NCBI RefSeq assembly: GCF_017355205.1
Contig: NZ_JADIJK010000033.1
Location: 1 to 55,470, forward strand
Origin: Bacillus sp. SD088
GTDB lineage: Bacteria; Bacillota; Bacilli; Bacillales; Bacillaceae_C
Direction of reading: 5' to 3'
DNA: 55,470 bases
Shown here: piece by piece, positions 17,389 to 26,429 of the stretch
Position numbering within the stretch: the stretch's first letter is position 1
Layout of the letters: the number at the start of each line of letters is the position of its first letter
Notes under the pieces: model-generated
Told to the model about the DNA's origin: nothing
What the model saw: only the letters and a program-made list of their open reading frames with translations
Database searches by the model: none
Translations under genes and position numbers: made by a program

Positions 17389-17727
17389 CTATGAAGATTG
17401 TTTATTCTTCTCGATAAATTCCTCATGAGTAAAACCCCATGCACACATATCTCGTAAAATATGTTCCAATGATTTTCCATGGGTTGATAAAGAATATTCT
17501 ACTTTTGGTGGAATTTCCTGATAAACAACTCGAGTGACTAGTCCGTCTTTTTCCAGCTCCCTAAGTTGTTGTGTTAGTACCCCCTGCGTTATTTCAGGCA
17601 TTAAACTTCTTAATTCCCCAAAGCGTTTTGTACCTTTTTCTAAAAGGATAAATAATACATGCGGCTTCCATTTACCACCAATTGCTCGAAGTGCGGAAAC
17701 AATTCCGAATTTTGATAGATCTTCCAA
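17389..17727 (-). CDS. HxlR-family winged-helix regulator
   Basis: 112 aa. ALRAIGGKWKPHVLFILLEK (residues 11-30), RFGELRSLMPEITQGVLTQQ and LRELEKDGLVTRVVYQEIPP form the complete HxlR HTH. The usual sensing Cys near the N-terminus is absent (Phe-Gly-Ile there); the only Cys is near the C-terminus (RDMCAWG). Relatives such as YodB and HypR respond to electrophiles. It is divergent from an SDR/MFS pair, with two identical palindromes in the gap. Confidence 0.9.
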   Translation of the reverse strand: MEDLSKFGIVSALRAIGGKWKPHVLFILLEKGTKRFGELRSLMPEITQGVLTQQLRELEKDGLVTRVVYQEIPPKVEYSLSTHGKSLEHILRDMCAWGFTHEEFIEKNKQSS

Positions 17728-17770
17728 AACAATCTTCCTCCTTTAAAGTACGAGCTAATGGTCACTATTT

Positions 17771-17783
17771 CATACTAAGTATG
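17771..17783. promoter_or_regulatory. HxlR operator 1
   Basis: CATACTAAGTATG, a perfect 13-bp palindrome about 44 bases upstream of the hxlR-type gene, repeated exactly at 17865-17877. Confidence 0.75.
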
Positions 17784-17864
17784 TTAATCATACCATGGAA
17801 AGGATAAAAAGTAATAAAAAATAAGAAGCTGTACACCAGGTGGGGGTTCATTTGTACCTTTTAC

Positions 17865-17877
17865 CATACTAAGTATG
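17865..17877. promoter_or_regulatory. HxlR operator 2
   Basis: Second exact copy of CATACTAAGTATG, on the side of the divergent SDR gene. The centre-to-centre distance of 94 bp would allow looping or independent control of the two directions. Confidence 0.75.
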
Positions 17878-17955
17878 AAAAATATGTCTACTTTTCAAGT
17901 GGAATCCTGGCCTCCATAATGAAAGGTATCGACATAATCAGAGGAGGATAAATCA

Positions 17956-18699
17956 ATGACTTCAACGTTAAAAAATAAAGTCGCTCTTGTTACTGGTGGA
18001 AGTCGAGGGATTGGAGCGGCAATTGTAAAAAAATTGGCTGTGGAAGGGGCAAACGTGGCCTTTACTTATGTGCATGCAGAAGAAAAAGCGCAGGAGGTAT
18101 TAGCGGAAATTAGTGCACTAGGTCGGCAAGGAATAGCTATACAAGCGGATAGTGGGAATCCAAAGGCTATCAAAGCGGCGGTCGAACAAACTGTAACAGA
18201 ATTAAATCAGCTTGATATTCTAGTCAATAATGCAGGTGTGTTTCCAGCTGGCTCACCAGAAGATGTTACGCTGGAAGAGTTAAATCGTACACTGGAAGTG
18301 AATGTACGAGGAGTGTTTTTAGCTTCACAAACAGCACTAAAACACTTAAAAGCAGGCGGACGAATTATTTCGATTGGTTCTTGCTTTGCCCATCACGTGC
18401 CTAAACCGGGGCTCAGTCTTTATGCCATGAGTAAATCAGCGTTGATTGGTTTTACGAAAGGACTTGCGCGTGACGCGGGTTCCCGTGATATAACCGTCAA
18501 TATTGTCGATCCAGGCTCCACCAATACAGATATGAACCCAGCCGACAGTCCCAATGCAGAGGATAAGATAAAATTACTTGCACTAGATTATTACGGGGAA
18601 GGGATAGATATTGCTGAAATGGTCGCTTTTTTAGCCAGTGATAGAGGACGATTTATTACAGGAGCAAACATAGCAGTGGATGGAGGATTTGGCGCATAA
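17956..18699 (+). CDS. Classical short-chain dehydrogenase/reductase
   Basis: 247 aa. TGGSRGIG (13-20) is the NAD(P) loop, NNAG lies at about 91-94, and Tyr156-xxx-Lys160 (YAMSK) with Ser142 form the catalytic triad. FabG-like length and fold, ending in ITGANIAVDGGFGA. It probably reduces a carbonyl compound with NADPH. It is first in an apparent operon with an MFS exporter and is divergent from HxlR, which suggests detoxification of an electrophile sensed by HxlR (inference). Ribosome site AGAGGAGGA. Confidence 0.9.
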   Translation: MTSTLKNKVALVTGGSRGIGAAIVKKLAVEGANVAFTYVHAEEKAQEVLAEISALGRQGIAIQADSGNPKAIKAAVEQTVTELNQLDILVNNAGVFPAGSPEDVTLEELNRTLEVNVRGVFLASQTALKHLKAGGRIISIGSCFAHHVPKPGLSLYAMSKSALIGFTKGLARDAGSRDITVNIVDPGSTNTDMNPADSPNAEDKIKLLALDYYGEGIDIAEMVAFLASDRGRFITGANIAVDGGFGA

Positions 18700-18859
18700 A
18701 ATTTTGGTGTATTTCATGCGTAATTGGTATTCCAAGGAGACCAAAGACAAGCAATGCACTACCTTATATGTATTTTTTCGGTTTGAAAATGAAGTTTATC
18801 GCACCGTTTACTTTTACACTATTCAGTAAATAACGAACTTAAATTTGGAGTTGATACAA

Positions 18860-20014
18860 TTGCCTTTTGTAGTTTTCATCCTAGGTTTTCTTATTTTTTC
18901 ACAAACGACATCCGAATTTATGGTAGCTGGAATAATGCCTTCTTTATCAGAGGAATTTGGCGTATCTATTGCTGCAATTGGTTACCTTATTTCAGCTTAT
19001 GCAATAGGGATGATTGTAGGTGGACCAATCCTAACCATTGCTTTACTAAAAGTTCCATTAAAGAAAGGATTAATGGCTTTAACGCTCGTATTTCTCATTG
19101 GACAGACAATTGCTGCCATCTCCCCTAATTATGAAGTGATGGTGGTAGCACGCGTTATACAAGGAATTGCTTCTTCCGCAACGTTTGGAACAGCCATGTC
19201 ACTCGCCTATCAACTCGTCCCTGCTCATTTACGCGCACGAGCAGCCTCTGTTGTATTAGGCGGTTTAATGATCGCTACTGCTGCGGGAGTCCCATTTGCT
19301 ATGGCATTTAATTTGTATCTAGGCTGGCGTGCTAGCTTTTGGGCTGTAGTTGCCTTGGTATTTGTAGCAGCAGTATTTGTACAATTCTTTCTTCCCACTC
19401 TTGAATCACAGGAAAAAGAAAGTATTAGTGTCAAGAAAGAGCTTAGTTCCTTTAAAAACTATCATTTATGGGCTGCCTATACGACGAATGTCTTTATTAT
19501 AGGTGCTACCTTTGCCGCATTTAGCTATTTTACGCCAATCTTGACCGACGTCACAGGATTTAGTCCAGGGGTCGTTCCCTTTATTTTGGGAATCTATGGT
19601 GTAGCAACCGTTATTGGTAATATTACTGTTGGCAGATTTGCAGACTTGTATATGATGCCTACCATGACAGTTGGATTATTCATTCTGACAGCTGCTTTAA
19701 TTCTATTTGGACTCTTTGCAGAAATTCCAGTCATCGCTGTTGTCGCTGTTATGATCATCGGTTTAGTTGGCGTGTCCTTGAATCCGGCTATGGCAAAGCG
19801 GGTTATCACTGTTTCTAATACCGGAACATTAGTAGCCACGGTGAATAATTCCATGATTAATCTTGGTCTGATGATTGGTTCCTCTGTCGGTGGGGTGACA
19901 ATTGATGCAGGGTTCGGACTCACTTCCCCTTTATGGGTCGGTGTTATACTAGCAATGATCGGTCTCGTTACCTTGCTTCCGGCTATTCGGGGTAATATAC
20001 AGCAGAAGGCATAG
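18860..20014 (+). CDS. MFS efflux transporter, AraJ/DHA1 type
   Basis: About 384 aa from TTG 18860, chosen because TTGGAG precedes it at proper spacing; TTG 18845 in the same frame is the alternative. Twelve hydrophobic segments, with TSEFMVAGIMPSLSEEF in TM1 typical of the AraJ/YdhP/NepI-like proton antiporters. It would pump a small organic compound out of the cell. It lies 145 bp downstream of the SDR on the same strand. The stop is followed almost at once by a family A repeat, which lies between it and the convergent MerR gene. Confidence 0.88.
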   Translation: MPFVVFILGFLIFSQTTSEFMVAGIMPSLSEEFGVSIAAIGYLISAYAIGMIVGGPILTIALLKVPLKKGLMALTLVFLIGQTIAAISPNYEVMVVARVIQGIASSATFGTAMSLAYQLVPAHLRARAASVVLGGLMIATAAGVPFAMAFNLYLGWRASFWAVVALVFVAAVFVQFFLPTLESQEKESISVKKELSSFKNYHLWAAYTTNVFIIGATFAAFSYFTPILTDVTGFSPGVVPFILGIYGVATVIGNITVGRFADLYMMPTMTVGLFILTAALILFGLFAEIPVIAVVAVMIIGLVGVSLNPAMAKRVITVSNTGTLVATVNNSMINLGLMIGSSVGGVTIDAGFGLTSPLWVGVILAMIGLVTLLPAIRGNIQQKA

Positions 20015-20015
20015 T

Positions 20016-20161
20016 AGCGAAGAAAAATATACGTAGACTCCTGCGGGAAGTAAGAGCTAGGCAAGACCCCAGAAGCCTAAGGGGGCTTGCCACTCACCCG
20101 CGAAAAGCAAAGTATGTTTCCGGAGCGGATATATGCACCCTAGCAGTTATGTCCCAGCCTC
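20016..20161 (+). repeat. Interspersed repeat family A, copy 5
   Basis: Starts at the MFS stop codon and ends TTATGTCCCAGCCTC. Contains CGTAGACTCCTGCGGGAAGT and an internal hairpin GGCAAGACCCC/GGGGGCTTGCC. It sits exactly between convergent genes, so it may serve as a two-way terminator. Confidence 0.7.
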
Positions 20162-20179
20162 TTCCCTATCCACTGTCGG

Positions 20180-20524
20180 TTATTCTTTATCTTCATCCGG
20201 GACCGTATCTGCCAACTTGCGAAAGGCCTCGTTTAAGGTAACCATTCTTTTTTCTACTTTTTTAATCGCTGCATCCAATGTAAAACCTTCGTCAATCATT
20301 TCCTGAATGAGAAGCATTTTTTTCACGTTTAAATAATTATATCTGCGTGTCGAACCTTCCGTAGCAGATTCAGATTGAATGGCTCCCTTTTCCTCCCAAT
20401 AACGAATTTTGCGTGTTGGAATCCCCGTAATTTCGGATACTTCCCCAATTCCTACTACTAACTTTTTCAATAAATCAAAATCCAATAGAGCACTTAACTT
20501 TTGCGCATCTTCATTCAATTCCAT
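20180..20524 (-). CDS. MerR-family regulator, YfmP type
   Basis: 114 aa. VGIGEVSEITGIPTRKIRYW (24-43) and EEKGAIQSESATEGSTRRYN are the MerR HTH and wing; the C-terminal part is a short dimerisation coil with no Cys or ligand domain. It starts unusually far inside (about 23 residues precede the HTH), as in B. subtilis YfmP, which controls the YfmO exporter. Here it is divergent from an MFS gene, and two identical-arm palindromes lie between them. Confidence 0.85.
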   Translation of the reverse strand: MELNEDAQKLSALLDFDLLKKLVVGIGEVSEITGIPTRKIRYWEEKGAIQSESATEGSTRRYNYLNVKKMLLIQEMIDEGFTLDAAIKKVEKRMVTLNEAFRKLADTVPDEDKE

Positions 20525-20674
20525 TCTCCTCGCTCCATCTTAGAAATTGTTTCAACTCATGCAATCAACGCATATCATTAATGCAAACAGCAGTCTTTTT
20601 TCTTGTTACCTAATGACTAAACTTCCCCTCATTCAGTGAGATCAAGGCAACCTGAAGTTTAATCATATCCACAT

Positions 20675-20703
20675 CTTCTATTGTAACCATTTTACAATAG
20701 AAG
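20675..20703. promoter_or_regulatory. MerR operator, regulator side
   Basis: Perfect inverted repeat CTTCTATTGTAA (20675-20686), 5-bp loop, TTACAATAGAAG (20692-20703). The core ATTGTAA-N5-TTACAAT is the same as in the site at 20736-20754. Confidence 0.75.
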
Positions 20704-20725
20704 TAGTTAACCTACAAATAAACGA

Positions 20726-20754
20726 TTGACTTTTAATTGTAAATAAATTACAAT
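20726..20754 (+). promoter_or_regulatory. MFS promoter with overlapping MerR operator
   Basis: TTGACT (20726-20731), 17-bp spacer, TACAAT (20749-20754). The palindrome ATTGTAA-N5-TTACAAT at 20736-20754 covers the spacer and the -10. With a 17-bp spacer, binding should repress rather than activate. Confidence 0.75.
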
Positions 20755-20808
20755 CTATATAAATATTTTACAAACAAGGAAAATAAACTTCACAAAGGAG
20801 ATTAATTT

Positions 20809-21999
20809 ATGGATTTGAATAAAGAAATTAGTAGTCCACAGCCGAAATACTCCTTATTAACTGCTGTTTTATTTTGGTGTGGATTAGTAGTCGTAGCCAG
20901 CAATTATTTAACCATTCCACTCATGTCGATATTTAGTGAAGATTTTCATACCAGCATGACAAATGTAGCTTGGACAGGAAGTGCTTTCTCTCTATGCTAT
21001 GCAATCGGAAGCTTGTTTACTGGTCCCCTGTCTGATCGTTATGGTAGAAAACAAGTTATCGTAACCGGTTTGTTATTGTTGACGTTGGTGACTTTTATAT
21101 TACCTATCTTTAGCTCCTTGGCTTGGGTCATTGTCTGGCGTTCTTTTCAAGGGTTTGCCGCGGCATGCTTTGCACCAGTTGCCATTGCTTATGTAGTGGA
21201 TAAGTTTCCTCCTGTAAAAAGAGTGACCACCATCGGATTTATCAGCTCTAGTTTTTTAATCTCTGCGATTGTTGGTCAAATATTCAGTAGTTACATTAGC
21301 CAACAATTTAATTGGCAAAGTGTTTTTTATTACTTTGGTGGGATCTATCTCATAACGACTTTATTGGTACTTTCTCTGCTTCCAAAGACAGCTATCGGGC
21401 AAGCTGAAAACAACCTGAAGCTCATGCTCACCCAATTTTATCGTTTATTAACCGATAAAAGCTTGATCCAGGTATACAGTATCGCTATTACTCTACTACT
21501 CACTTTTGTGGCTTTTTATACGATTCTCGGTGAATATTTGACAGAGGAATTTACAATGAGTTCGGATGGGATTCTTTATGTTCGGATCATCGGAATCATT
21601 GGAATGCTATTTGCTCCATTTGCAGGAAAGTTGACCAATCAATTTGGCTTAATGAACATTTTACGCGGAGCGCTGATTATTGCAGTGCTAGGTTCTTTAA
21701 TCATTGGAATCAGTTCCCATTTAGTATTCTTAGTTTTAATGAGTATCGTCTTTGTGACTGGGATTGCGTTAACCGTGCCAACCCTTATCTCTTTAGTAGG
21801 CCAACTTGGCGGGAAAAATCATGGAGCAGCTGTTTCACTTTACACATTTATTTTATTTATCGGTGCGAGTCTTGGTCCGATAATTGCTGTATTTCTATTA
21901 AAGATCGCAAGTTACGGGATGGCTTTTGTATGCCTGGCCTTGCTGCTTGGTATCAGCTTGATCATCTCGTTTTGTATAAAAAATGAACGTCTAGTTTAA
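20809..21999 (+). CDS. MFS drug/metabolite exporter
   Basis: 396 aa, twelve membrane segments. The motif-A loop between TM2 and TM3 is GPLSDRYGRKQVIV, typical of DHA1 proton antiporters. Ribosome site AAGGAG at good spacing. It is followed after 14 bp by a NAD-binding protein gene, so the two form an operon under the divergent MerR. Export of a toxic organic compound is the likely job. Confidence 0.88.
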   Translation: MDLNKEISSPQPKYSLLTAVLFWCGLVVVASNYLTIPLMSIFSEDFHTSMTNVAWTGSAFSLCYAIGSLFTGPLSDRYGRKQVIVTGLLLLTLVTFILPIFSSLAWVIVWRSFQGFAAACFAPVAIAYVVDKFPPVKRVTTIGFISSSFLISAIVGQIFSSYISQQFNWQSVFYYFGGIYLITTLLVLSLLPKTAIGQAENNLKLMLTQFYRLLTDKSLIQVYSIAITLLLTFVAFYTILGEYLTEEFTMSSDGILYVRIIGIIGMLFAPFAGKLTNQFGLMNILRGALIIAVLGSLIIGISSHLVFLVLMSIVFVTGIALTVPTLISLVGQLGGKNHGAAVSLYTFILFIGASLGPIIAVFLLKIASYGMAFVCLALLLGISLIISFCIKNERLV

Positions 22000-22013
22000 G
22001 GAGTGGAGTATTG

Positions 22014-22676
22014 ATGACAAACGTACTTATTTTAGGGGCAACTGGACGTACAGGTGTCTCCGTCTTACAGCAATTATTAGAATATAAGGATATTCAAATT
22101 ATTGCAGGATTGCGTCAGGCTAGTGATATGTCGAGACTGCCAAAGACGAGATACCCTATTCAGACAAGCGTTGTAGATATCAATAATATCTCTAGCTTGC
22201 AACATGCCGCAGAGAAAGCTGATGTTATTGTCAATGCCATCCGAATGCGTGGAGATATTCCTGAAACCGCCTTGGTTGACCTTGACAAACGGATTCGAAA
22301 AGCTGTTTCTTGCAGAAAAAACTTGCTAACTATTACGGTTGGTGGAGCCGGCAGTCTAAAAATGAAGAATGGCAAACGATTTTGGCAAGACATTACTTTT
22401 CCGCAACGCACATTACCAAGAGGAAGAGCGCATACTAGATTACGTGATTACTTGGAAGTATTACCTGTCTCGGCATCATGGGCTTACTTAATTCCACCAC
22501 CAGCCTATATTCCTGACGGATTACGTGTTGGAGCTTACCAGCGCTGGGAAGCTGCAAACGATGAAACGAAGTTTTTGCAGAAAAATATCAGCTATGAAGA
22601 CTTTGCAACGGCAGTATGTGATGCGGTCATAGAGCGTTGGAAAGGGGTATACCTTGTTGCAGAGGGCAAACAATAA
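22014..22676 (+). CDS. NAD(P)H-binding atypical SDR (NmrA/YwnB-like)
   Basis: 220 aa from ATG 22014 (GGAGTGGAG upstream). LILGATGRTGVSVLQQL (residues 5-21) is the GxxGxxG loop of NmrA-like atypical SDRs. No classical YxxxK pair is evident, so it could be a reductase of quinones or flavins, or a redox sensor. Cotranscribed with the MFS exporter; together they look like a modify-and-export pair. Confidence 0.8.
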   Translation: MTNVLILGATGRTGVSVLQQLLEYKDIQIIAGLRQASDMSRLPKTRYPIQTSVVDINNISSLQHAAEKADVIVNAIRMRGDIPETALVDLDKRIRKAVSCRKNLLTITVGGAGSLKMKNGKRFWQDITFPQRTLPRGRAHTRLRDYLEVLPVSASWAYLIPPPAYIPDGLRVGAYQRWEAANDETKFLQKNISYEDFATAVCDAVIERWKGVYLVAEGKQ

Positions 22677-22724
22677 TATTAGAGGCAATTTATTATCGTT
22701 CATGCTTTCAATACTTGTCCACTT

Positions 22725-22768
22725 AAAAATACCAAGTTACTCACAGTGAGAGTAATTTGGTATTTTTT
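22725..22768. terminator. Terminator between convergent NAD-binding and LysR genes
   Basis: AAAAATACCAAGTTACTCAC against GTGAGAGTAATTTGGTATTT with a T-run. Shares the AAAAATACCAAGT stem start with the terminator at 7356-7398. Confidence 0.8.
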
Positions 22769-22772
22769 AACC

Positions 22773-23642
22773 TCATTCAAAAACAGCTTTTGCCACATGG
22801 AGAAATTCCTTTACTGCGGGGGAAGCATTCGCAATCGATTGGCAAGCAAGTGCTACTTCACGACTGTTTTCAATATTTAGTTTGCTGATTTTTATATTTT
22901 GCTGTGTCTTTAAAAATAGTTCTGGACCAATCGTAACACCAAGTCCTTCCTGTACCATATTGGCAATCGTTGTGCAGTCATGCACTTCAAAGCGGACAGA
23001 GGGTTTTATTTGTGCTTCTTCAAATAATTCTTCTACGTGCGATTGATACATCCCTGTCGGCATAATAAAAGATTCATCCAATAAATCACCCATTTCCACT
23101 GTCTCTTTAGAATGAAATCGATGTTCCGGATGATAAGCGACCACCATCTTGTCTTTAATCAAAGGAACCAAGTCAAAACTCGGGTTTAATTTTCCCTTTA
23201 CAACAAACCCGATATCAATAATCCCTGAACTTAGCCACTCTATTATTTCTTCATAGGTTCCTTCGTAAAACTTGAATTCTATTTTAGGATGTTTCTTCTG
23301 AAACTTAGCTAACAGTTTAGGTAATAAGCAGGAAGAAGCACTTGCAAATGTACCAATACGAATGATTCCAGTTTCTAAATTAGTTGCTAAGGCAATTTCT
23401 TGATGAATACTTTCCGTTCTTCTTAGTATTTCTCTTATATGTGGAAGGACTTTTTGACCTATTTCTGTTAGTGTTATTCCTTTTCTACGATCTCTTATTA
23501 ACAGGGGAACATCTAATTCAGATTCTAAACTAGCCACAGCATGACTTACTGCTGATTGTGTCATATTTAACTTTTCAGCTGTTGCTGTAAAGCTCCCTAG
23601 TTCAACTACTTTTGCGATGATTTCAAAGCGAACAATACTCAT
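22773..23642 (-). CDS. LysR-family regulator
   Basis: About 289 aa from ATG 23642 (MSIVRFEIIAKVVELGSFTA); the frame extends further upstream but the LysR HTH starts here. AEKLNMTQSAVSHAVASLES is the recognition helix, followed by the periplasmic-binding-like effector domain. It is divergent from an MFS gene with about 100 bp between, so it probably activates that exporter on binding the transported compound. Confidence 0.88.
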   Translation of the reverse strand: MSIVRFEIIAKVVELGSFTATAEKLNMTQSAVSHAVASLESELDVPLLIRDRRKGITLTEIGQKVLPHIREILRRTESIHQEIALATNLETGIIRIGTFASASSCLLPKLLAKFQKKHPKIEFKFYEGTYEEIIEWLSSGIIDIGFVVKGKLNPSFDLVPLIKDKMVVAYHPEHRFHSKETVEMGDLLDESFIMPTGMYQSHVEELFEEAQIKPSVRFEVHDCTTIANMVQEGLGVTIGPELFLKTQQNIKISKLNIENSREVALACQSIANASPAVKEFLHVAKAVFE

Positions 23643-23744
23643 GAGTAATTGCTCATCCCCTTCATTAAAAATATCAATTTTACTTATGTTAACACAGATC
23701 TTAAAATAAAGACAACGTTCTATCTTTGAAGGGAGATACACAAA

Positions 23745-24908
23745 ATGAAAAATAATATAAATCAGCTAACCATTATCCTGTTAGCTTTAGGGGCCTTTGT
23801 AACAGGAACAGCAGAGTTTGTTGTATCTGGAATTTTAGAACTGATCTCTTTTGAATTAGATGTTTCTATTTCAATAGCCGGTCAGTTGATTACAATTTAT
23901 TCTTTATCTTATGCCATTGGAGCATTGGTATTGGTCATGCTAACATCTAAATTTGACCGTAAGAAAGTACTTTTATATGCCATCTCTATATTTATCCTTG
24001 GAAATCTAGTTGCATTTTTCAGCTATAATTTTGTCCTCCTTATGTTATCCAGAGTCATTATGGCGATGAGTGGCGGGCTATATATTGTTGTTGCCACCAA
24101 TTATGCTGCTCAAATTGCAGCACCAGAAAAAAGAGGCAGCGCCATGGCAACAGTGATTACGGGTTTTACTGTTTCCTTAGTACTTGGCGTACCGATCGGA
24201 ACATTGTTAGCCGGATATTTTGATTGGCATTACATTTTCTTGATCATTGCACTAGGTACAGTTCTTTTATTAGTAGGTCTGTACAAATTATTACCGGCTA
24301 TAAAAGGAAACCACGCCCTGTCATTTAGACAACAGTTACAATTGATGAAAGATAAACGAGTTCTTACTGGTTTATTGACGACGATTTTTTGGATTCTAGG
24401 ATATACTATGGTATTTGCCTATATTGCTCCATTATTAAGTCATACTGCTGGTTTTTCTATAAAAATGACAAGTATCGCATTATTTGTTTTAGGCTCATTT
24501 GCTTTTATTGGCTCACGTTTTGGAGGTTATGCGGTAGATAAATGGGGACCAAATCGAACAATATCTCTTAGTTTATCCATTCATATCGTTGCCTTGTTTG
24601 TGTTAACATTTACACAATACTCAACGATCGGTGTATTTATCACCTTAGCTGTTTGGGGAATAGCTACATGGACAACAACACCTGCAAAACAATTTTATTT
24701 AGTTTCACTAAAGCCACAATCATCGGAAACAGTATTAAGTTTTAACACCGCATTAATGAATGTCGGAATGATGTTGGGTTCTGGCTTGGGAGGAATTATT
24801 ATCCAGTATATTAGTATTGTCCATTTAAGCTGGATTGCTGGTCTATTTGTAGTCATCGCACTTATTTTTATCAGATACTCTCTATATTTAGGAAAGAAAA
24901 AGGAATAA
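23745..24908 (+). CDS. MFS efflux transporter, AraJ/DHA1 type
   Basis: 387 aa with twelve hydrophobic segments. TGTAEFVVSGILELISFELD in TM1 resembles the T-x-E-F motif of the exporter at 18860. Ribosome site GAAGGGAG. Divergent from LysR. It is a second AraJ-like pump within 5 kb, but not a recent duplicate, since the sequences differ widely. Confidence 0.88.
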   Translation: MKNNINQLTIILLALGAFVTGTAEFVVSGILELISFELDVSISIAGQLITIYSLSYAIGALVLVMLTSKFDRKKVLLYAISIFILGNLVAFFSYNFVLLMLSRVIMAMSGGLYIVVATNYAAQIAAPEKRGSAMATVITGFTVSLVLGVPIGTLLAGYFDWHYIFLIIALGTVLLLVGLYKLLPAIKGNHALSFRQQLQLMKDKRVLTGLLTTIFWILGYTMVFAYIAPLLSHTAGFSIKMTSIALFVLGSFAFIGSRFGGYAVDKWGPNRTISLSLSIHIVALFVLTFTQYSTIGVFITLAVWGIATWTTTPAKQFYLVSLKPQSSETVLSFNTALMNVGMMLGSGLGGIIIQYISIVHLSWIAGLFVVIALIFIRYSLYLGKKKE

Positions 24909-25141
24909 TAAAGCTACTCTACCACCCTCATGAATTCCAATATAGACGCAACGAAACCATGGATTTTACAGCGGCAGAGACTGTTTGTTTTTATGAAGTA
25001 GTGTTCCCTGTATAAATGTTACAGTAAAATCCCGTATACTCCCATTAAACCTGCTGAAGCTTTTAATTGTTTTGTTTTTTAAAAAGCCTTCTTCGATTCC
25101 AAACTTAAAGGCTTCTAATAAGTTTTTATTTCTTCTTTTTG

Positions 25142-25178
25142 AGGCACAATTGTTGATAAAAAAACGGTTGTGCCTTTT
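25142..25178 (+). terminator. Terminator downstream of the LysR-linked exporter
   Basis: AGGCACAA (25142-25149) and TTGTGCCT (25168-25175) followed by TTTT. The gap 24909-25219 otherwise shows no gene. Confidence 0.6.
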
Positions 25179-25219
25179 AATGGTTGGACAAAGCTATTAA
25201 AAAAAGGATTGGATAAAGG

Positions 25220-26212
25220 ATGAAATTAAGTGTGTTAGACCAAGCGCCTGTATCAAAAGGAGATAGCCCTGAACAGACATTACAACATACATTAGAGTTA
25301 GCCCAATGGACTGAAAAGCTTGGCTATCATCGCTATTGGGTTGCAGAACATCATAACAGCAATGGACTTGCCAGTTCCTCACCTGAAATTATGATGACAA
25401 GAATTGCCTCAGTAACAAATCAGATTCGTGTCGGCTCTGGCGGTATCCTTCTACCACAGTATAGCCCATATAAAATTGCTGAAAATGCAAAAACTTTAGC
25501 CGCATTTTTTCCAAACCGTATTGATATTGGTGTAGGTAGTTCCCCAGGTGGTTCTCCACTAACAAGATCCGCATTAACAGATAACCAAAATAAAAGCCTT
25601 CATGATTTCCCCAGGCAGGTTGCTGATTTACAGGGATTTTTACATAATTCTTTACCACGTGATCATGCATTTCGGCTGGTAAAAGCGGGACCACGAATAG
25701 AAAATGTTCCCCCTCTTTGGCTGTTAGGATTATCGGAACGTTCAGCGAAAAATGCAGCAGACATGGGACTTGGCTTTGTTTTTGGTCATTTTATTGACCC
25801 AACATATGGAAGAGAAGCATTAAAAACGTATCGTGGGCATTTTTCCCCTTCTGTAAGTATGAAAGAAGCTCAATCGATCGTATGCATTTTTGTTGTTTGT
25901 GCGGAAACAGAAGAAGAAGCGGAAGAATTGGCATTAACACAAGATAAATGGTTGTTAAATGTTGGGAAAGGCTTAGGTACGAAGGTATTGCCAAAAGAAG
26001 ATATTCGTAAGCATGCATTTAATGATGAAGAATTAACCATTATAAAGCAGAACCGCAATCGTTGTATTGTCGGACCACCTGAAACAGTCAAGGAACAATT
26101 AACTGTTTTACAAGACGAGTATCAAACAGATGAATTTATGATCATTACAAATATCTTTGACTTTGAAGCAAAGAAAAAATCGTATCGTTTACTGGCAGAA
26201 ATGATACTTTAA
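25220..26212 (+). CDS. LLM-class flavin-dependent oxidoreductase (luciferase-like)
   Basis: 330 aa. VLDQAPVSKG at the N-terminus, RYWVAEHHN (about residues 38-46) and VGSGGILLPQYSPYKIAE (about 73-90) are hallmarks of the LuxA-like TIM-barrel monooxygenases of the MsnO8/YceB group. It uses reduced flavin and O2 on an unknown substrate. Single gene, ribosome site weak (AAAGG). Confidence 0.87.
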   Translation: MKLSVLDQAPVSKGDSPEQTLQHTLELAQWTEKLGYHRYWVAEHHNSNGLASSSPEIMMTRIASVTNQIRVGSGGILLPQYSPYKIAENAKTLAAFFPNRIDIGVGSSPGGSPLTRSALTDNQNKSLHDFPRQVADLQGFLHNSLPRDHAFRLVKAGPRIENVPPLWLLGLSERSAKNAADMGLGFVFGHFIDPTYGREALKTYRGHFSPSVSMKEAQSIVCIFVVCAETEEEAEELALTQDKWLLNVGKGLGTKVLPKEDIRKHAFNDEELTIIKQNRNRCIVGPPETVKEQLTVLQDEYQTDEFMIITNIFDFEAKKKSYRLLAEMIL

Positions 26213-26353
26213 TAAAAAGTATGCAAATTACAGCATCCATTAATAAGATATTGCTTAAATCATTAGCCTTTGTATTACTCAAACATAATATGCTTTTCAT
26301 ACATTAAGTAACTGAATTTAATCCTAATAGTCATGTATCAAAAAGATCAATTA

Positions 26354-26375
26354 TGTATATACTACTATATATACA
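26354..26375. promoter_or_regulatory. mazEF operator
   Basis: TGTATATA, 6-bp spacer, TATATACA, about 20 bases upstream of the first ATG. A related palindrome, TGTATA-N9-TATACA, precedes the decayed mazE copy at 27539-27563, supporting MazE as the binder. Confidence 0.7.
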
Positions 26376-26429
26376 AAGTCAAGAAGGTGTGATATCATGG
26401 AGACAAATAGTCATAAAGGGGATTTGAAA

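Noticed and set aside
19225-20064. Minus-strand frames within the AraJ-like exporter
   Set aside because: Typical antisense open frames of a hydrophobic membrane protein gene; no motifs.
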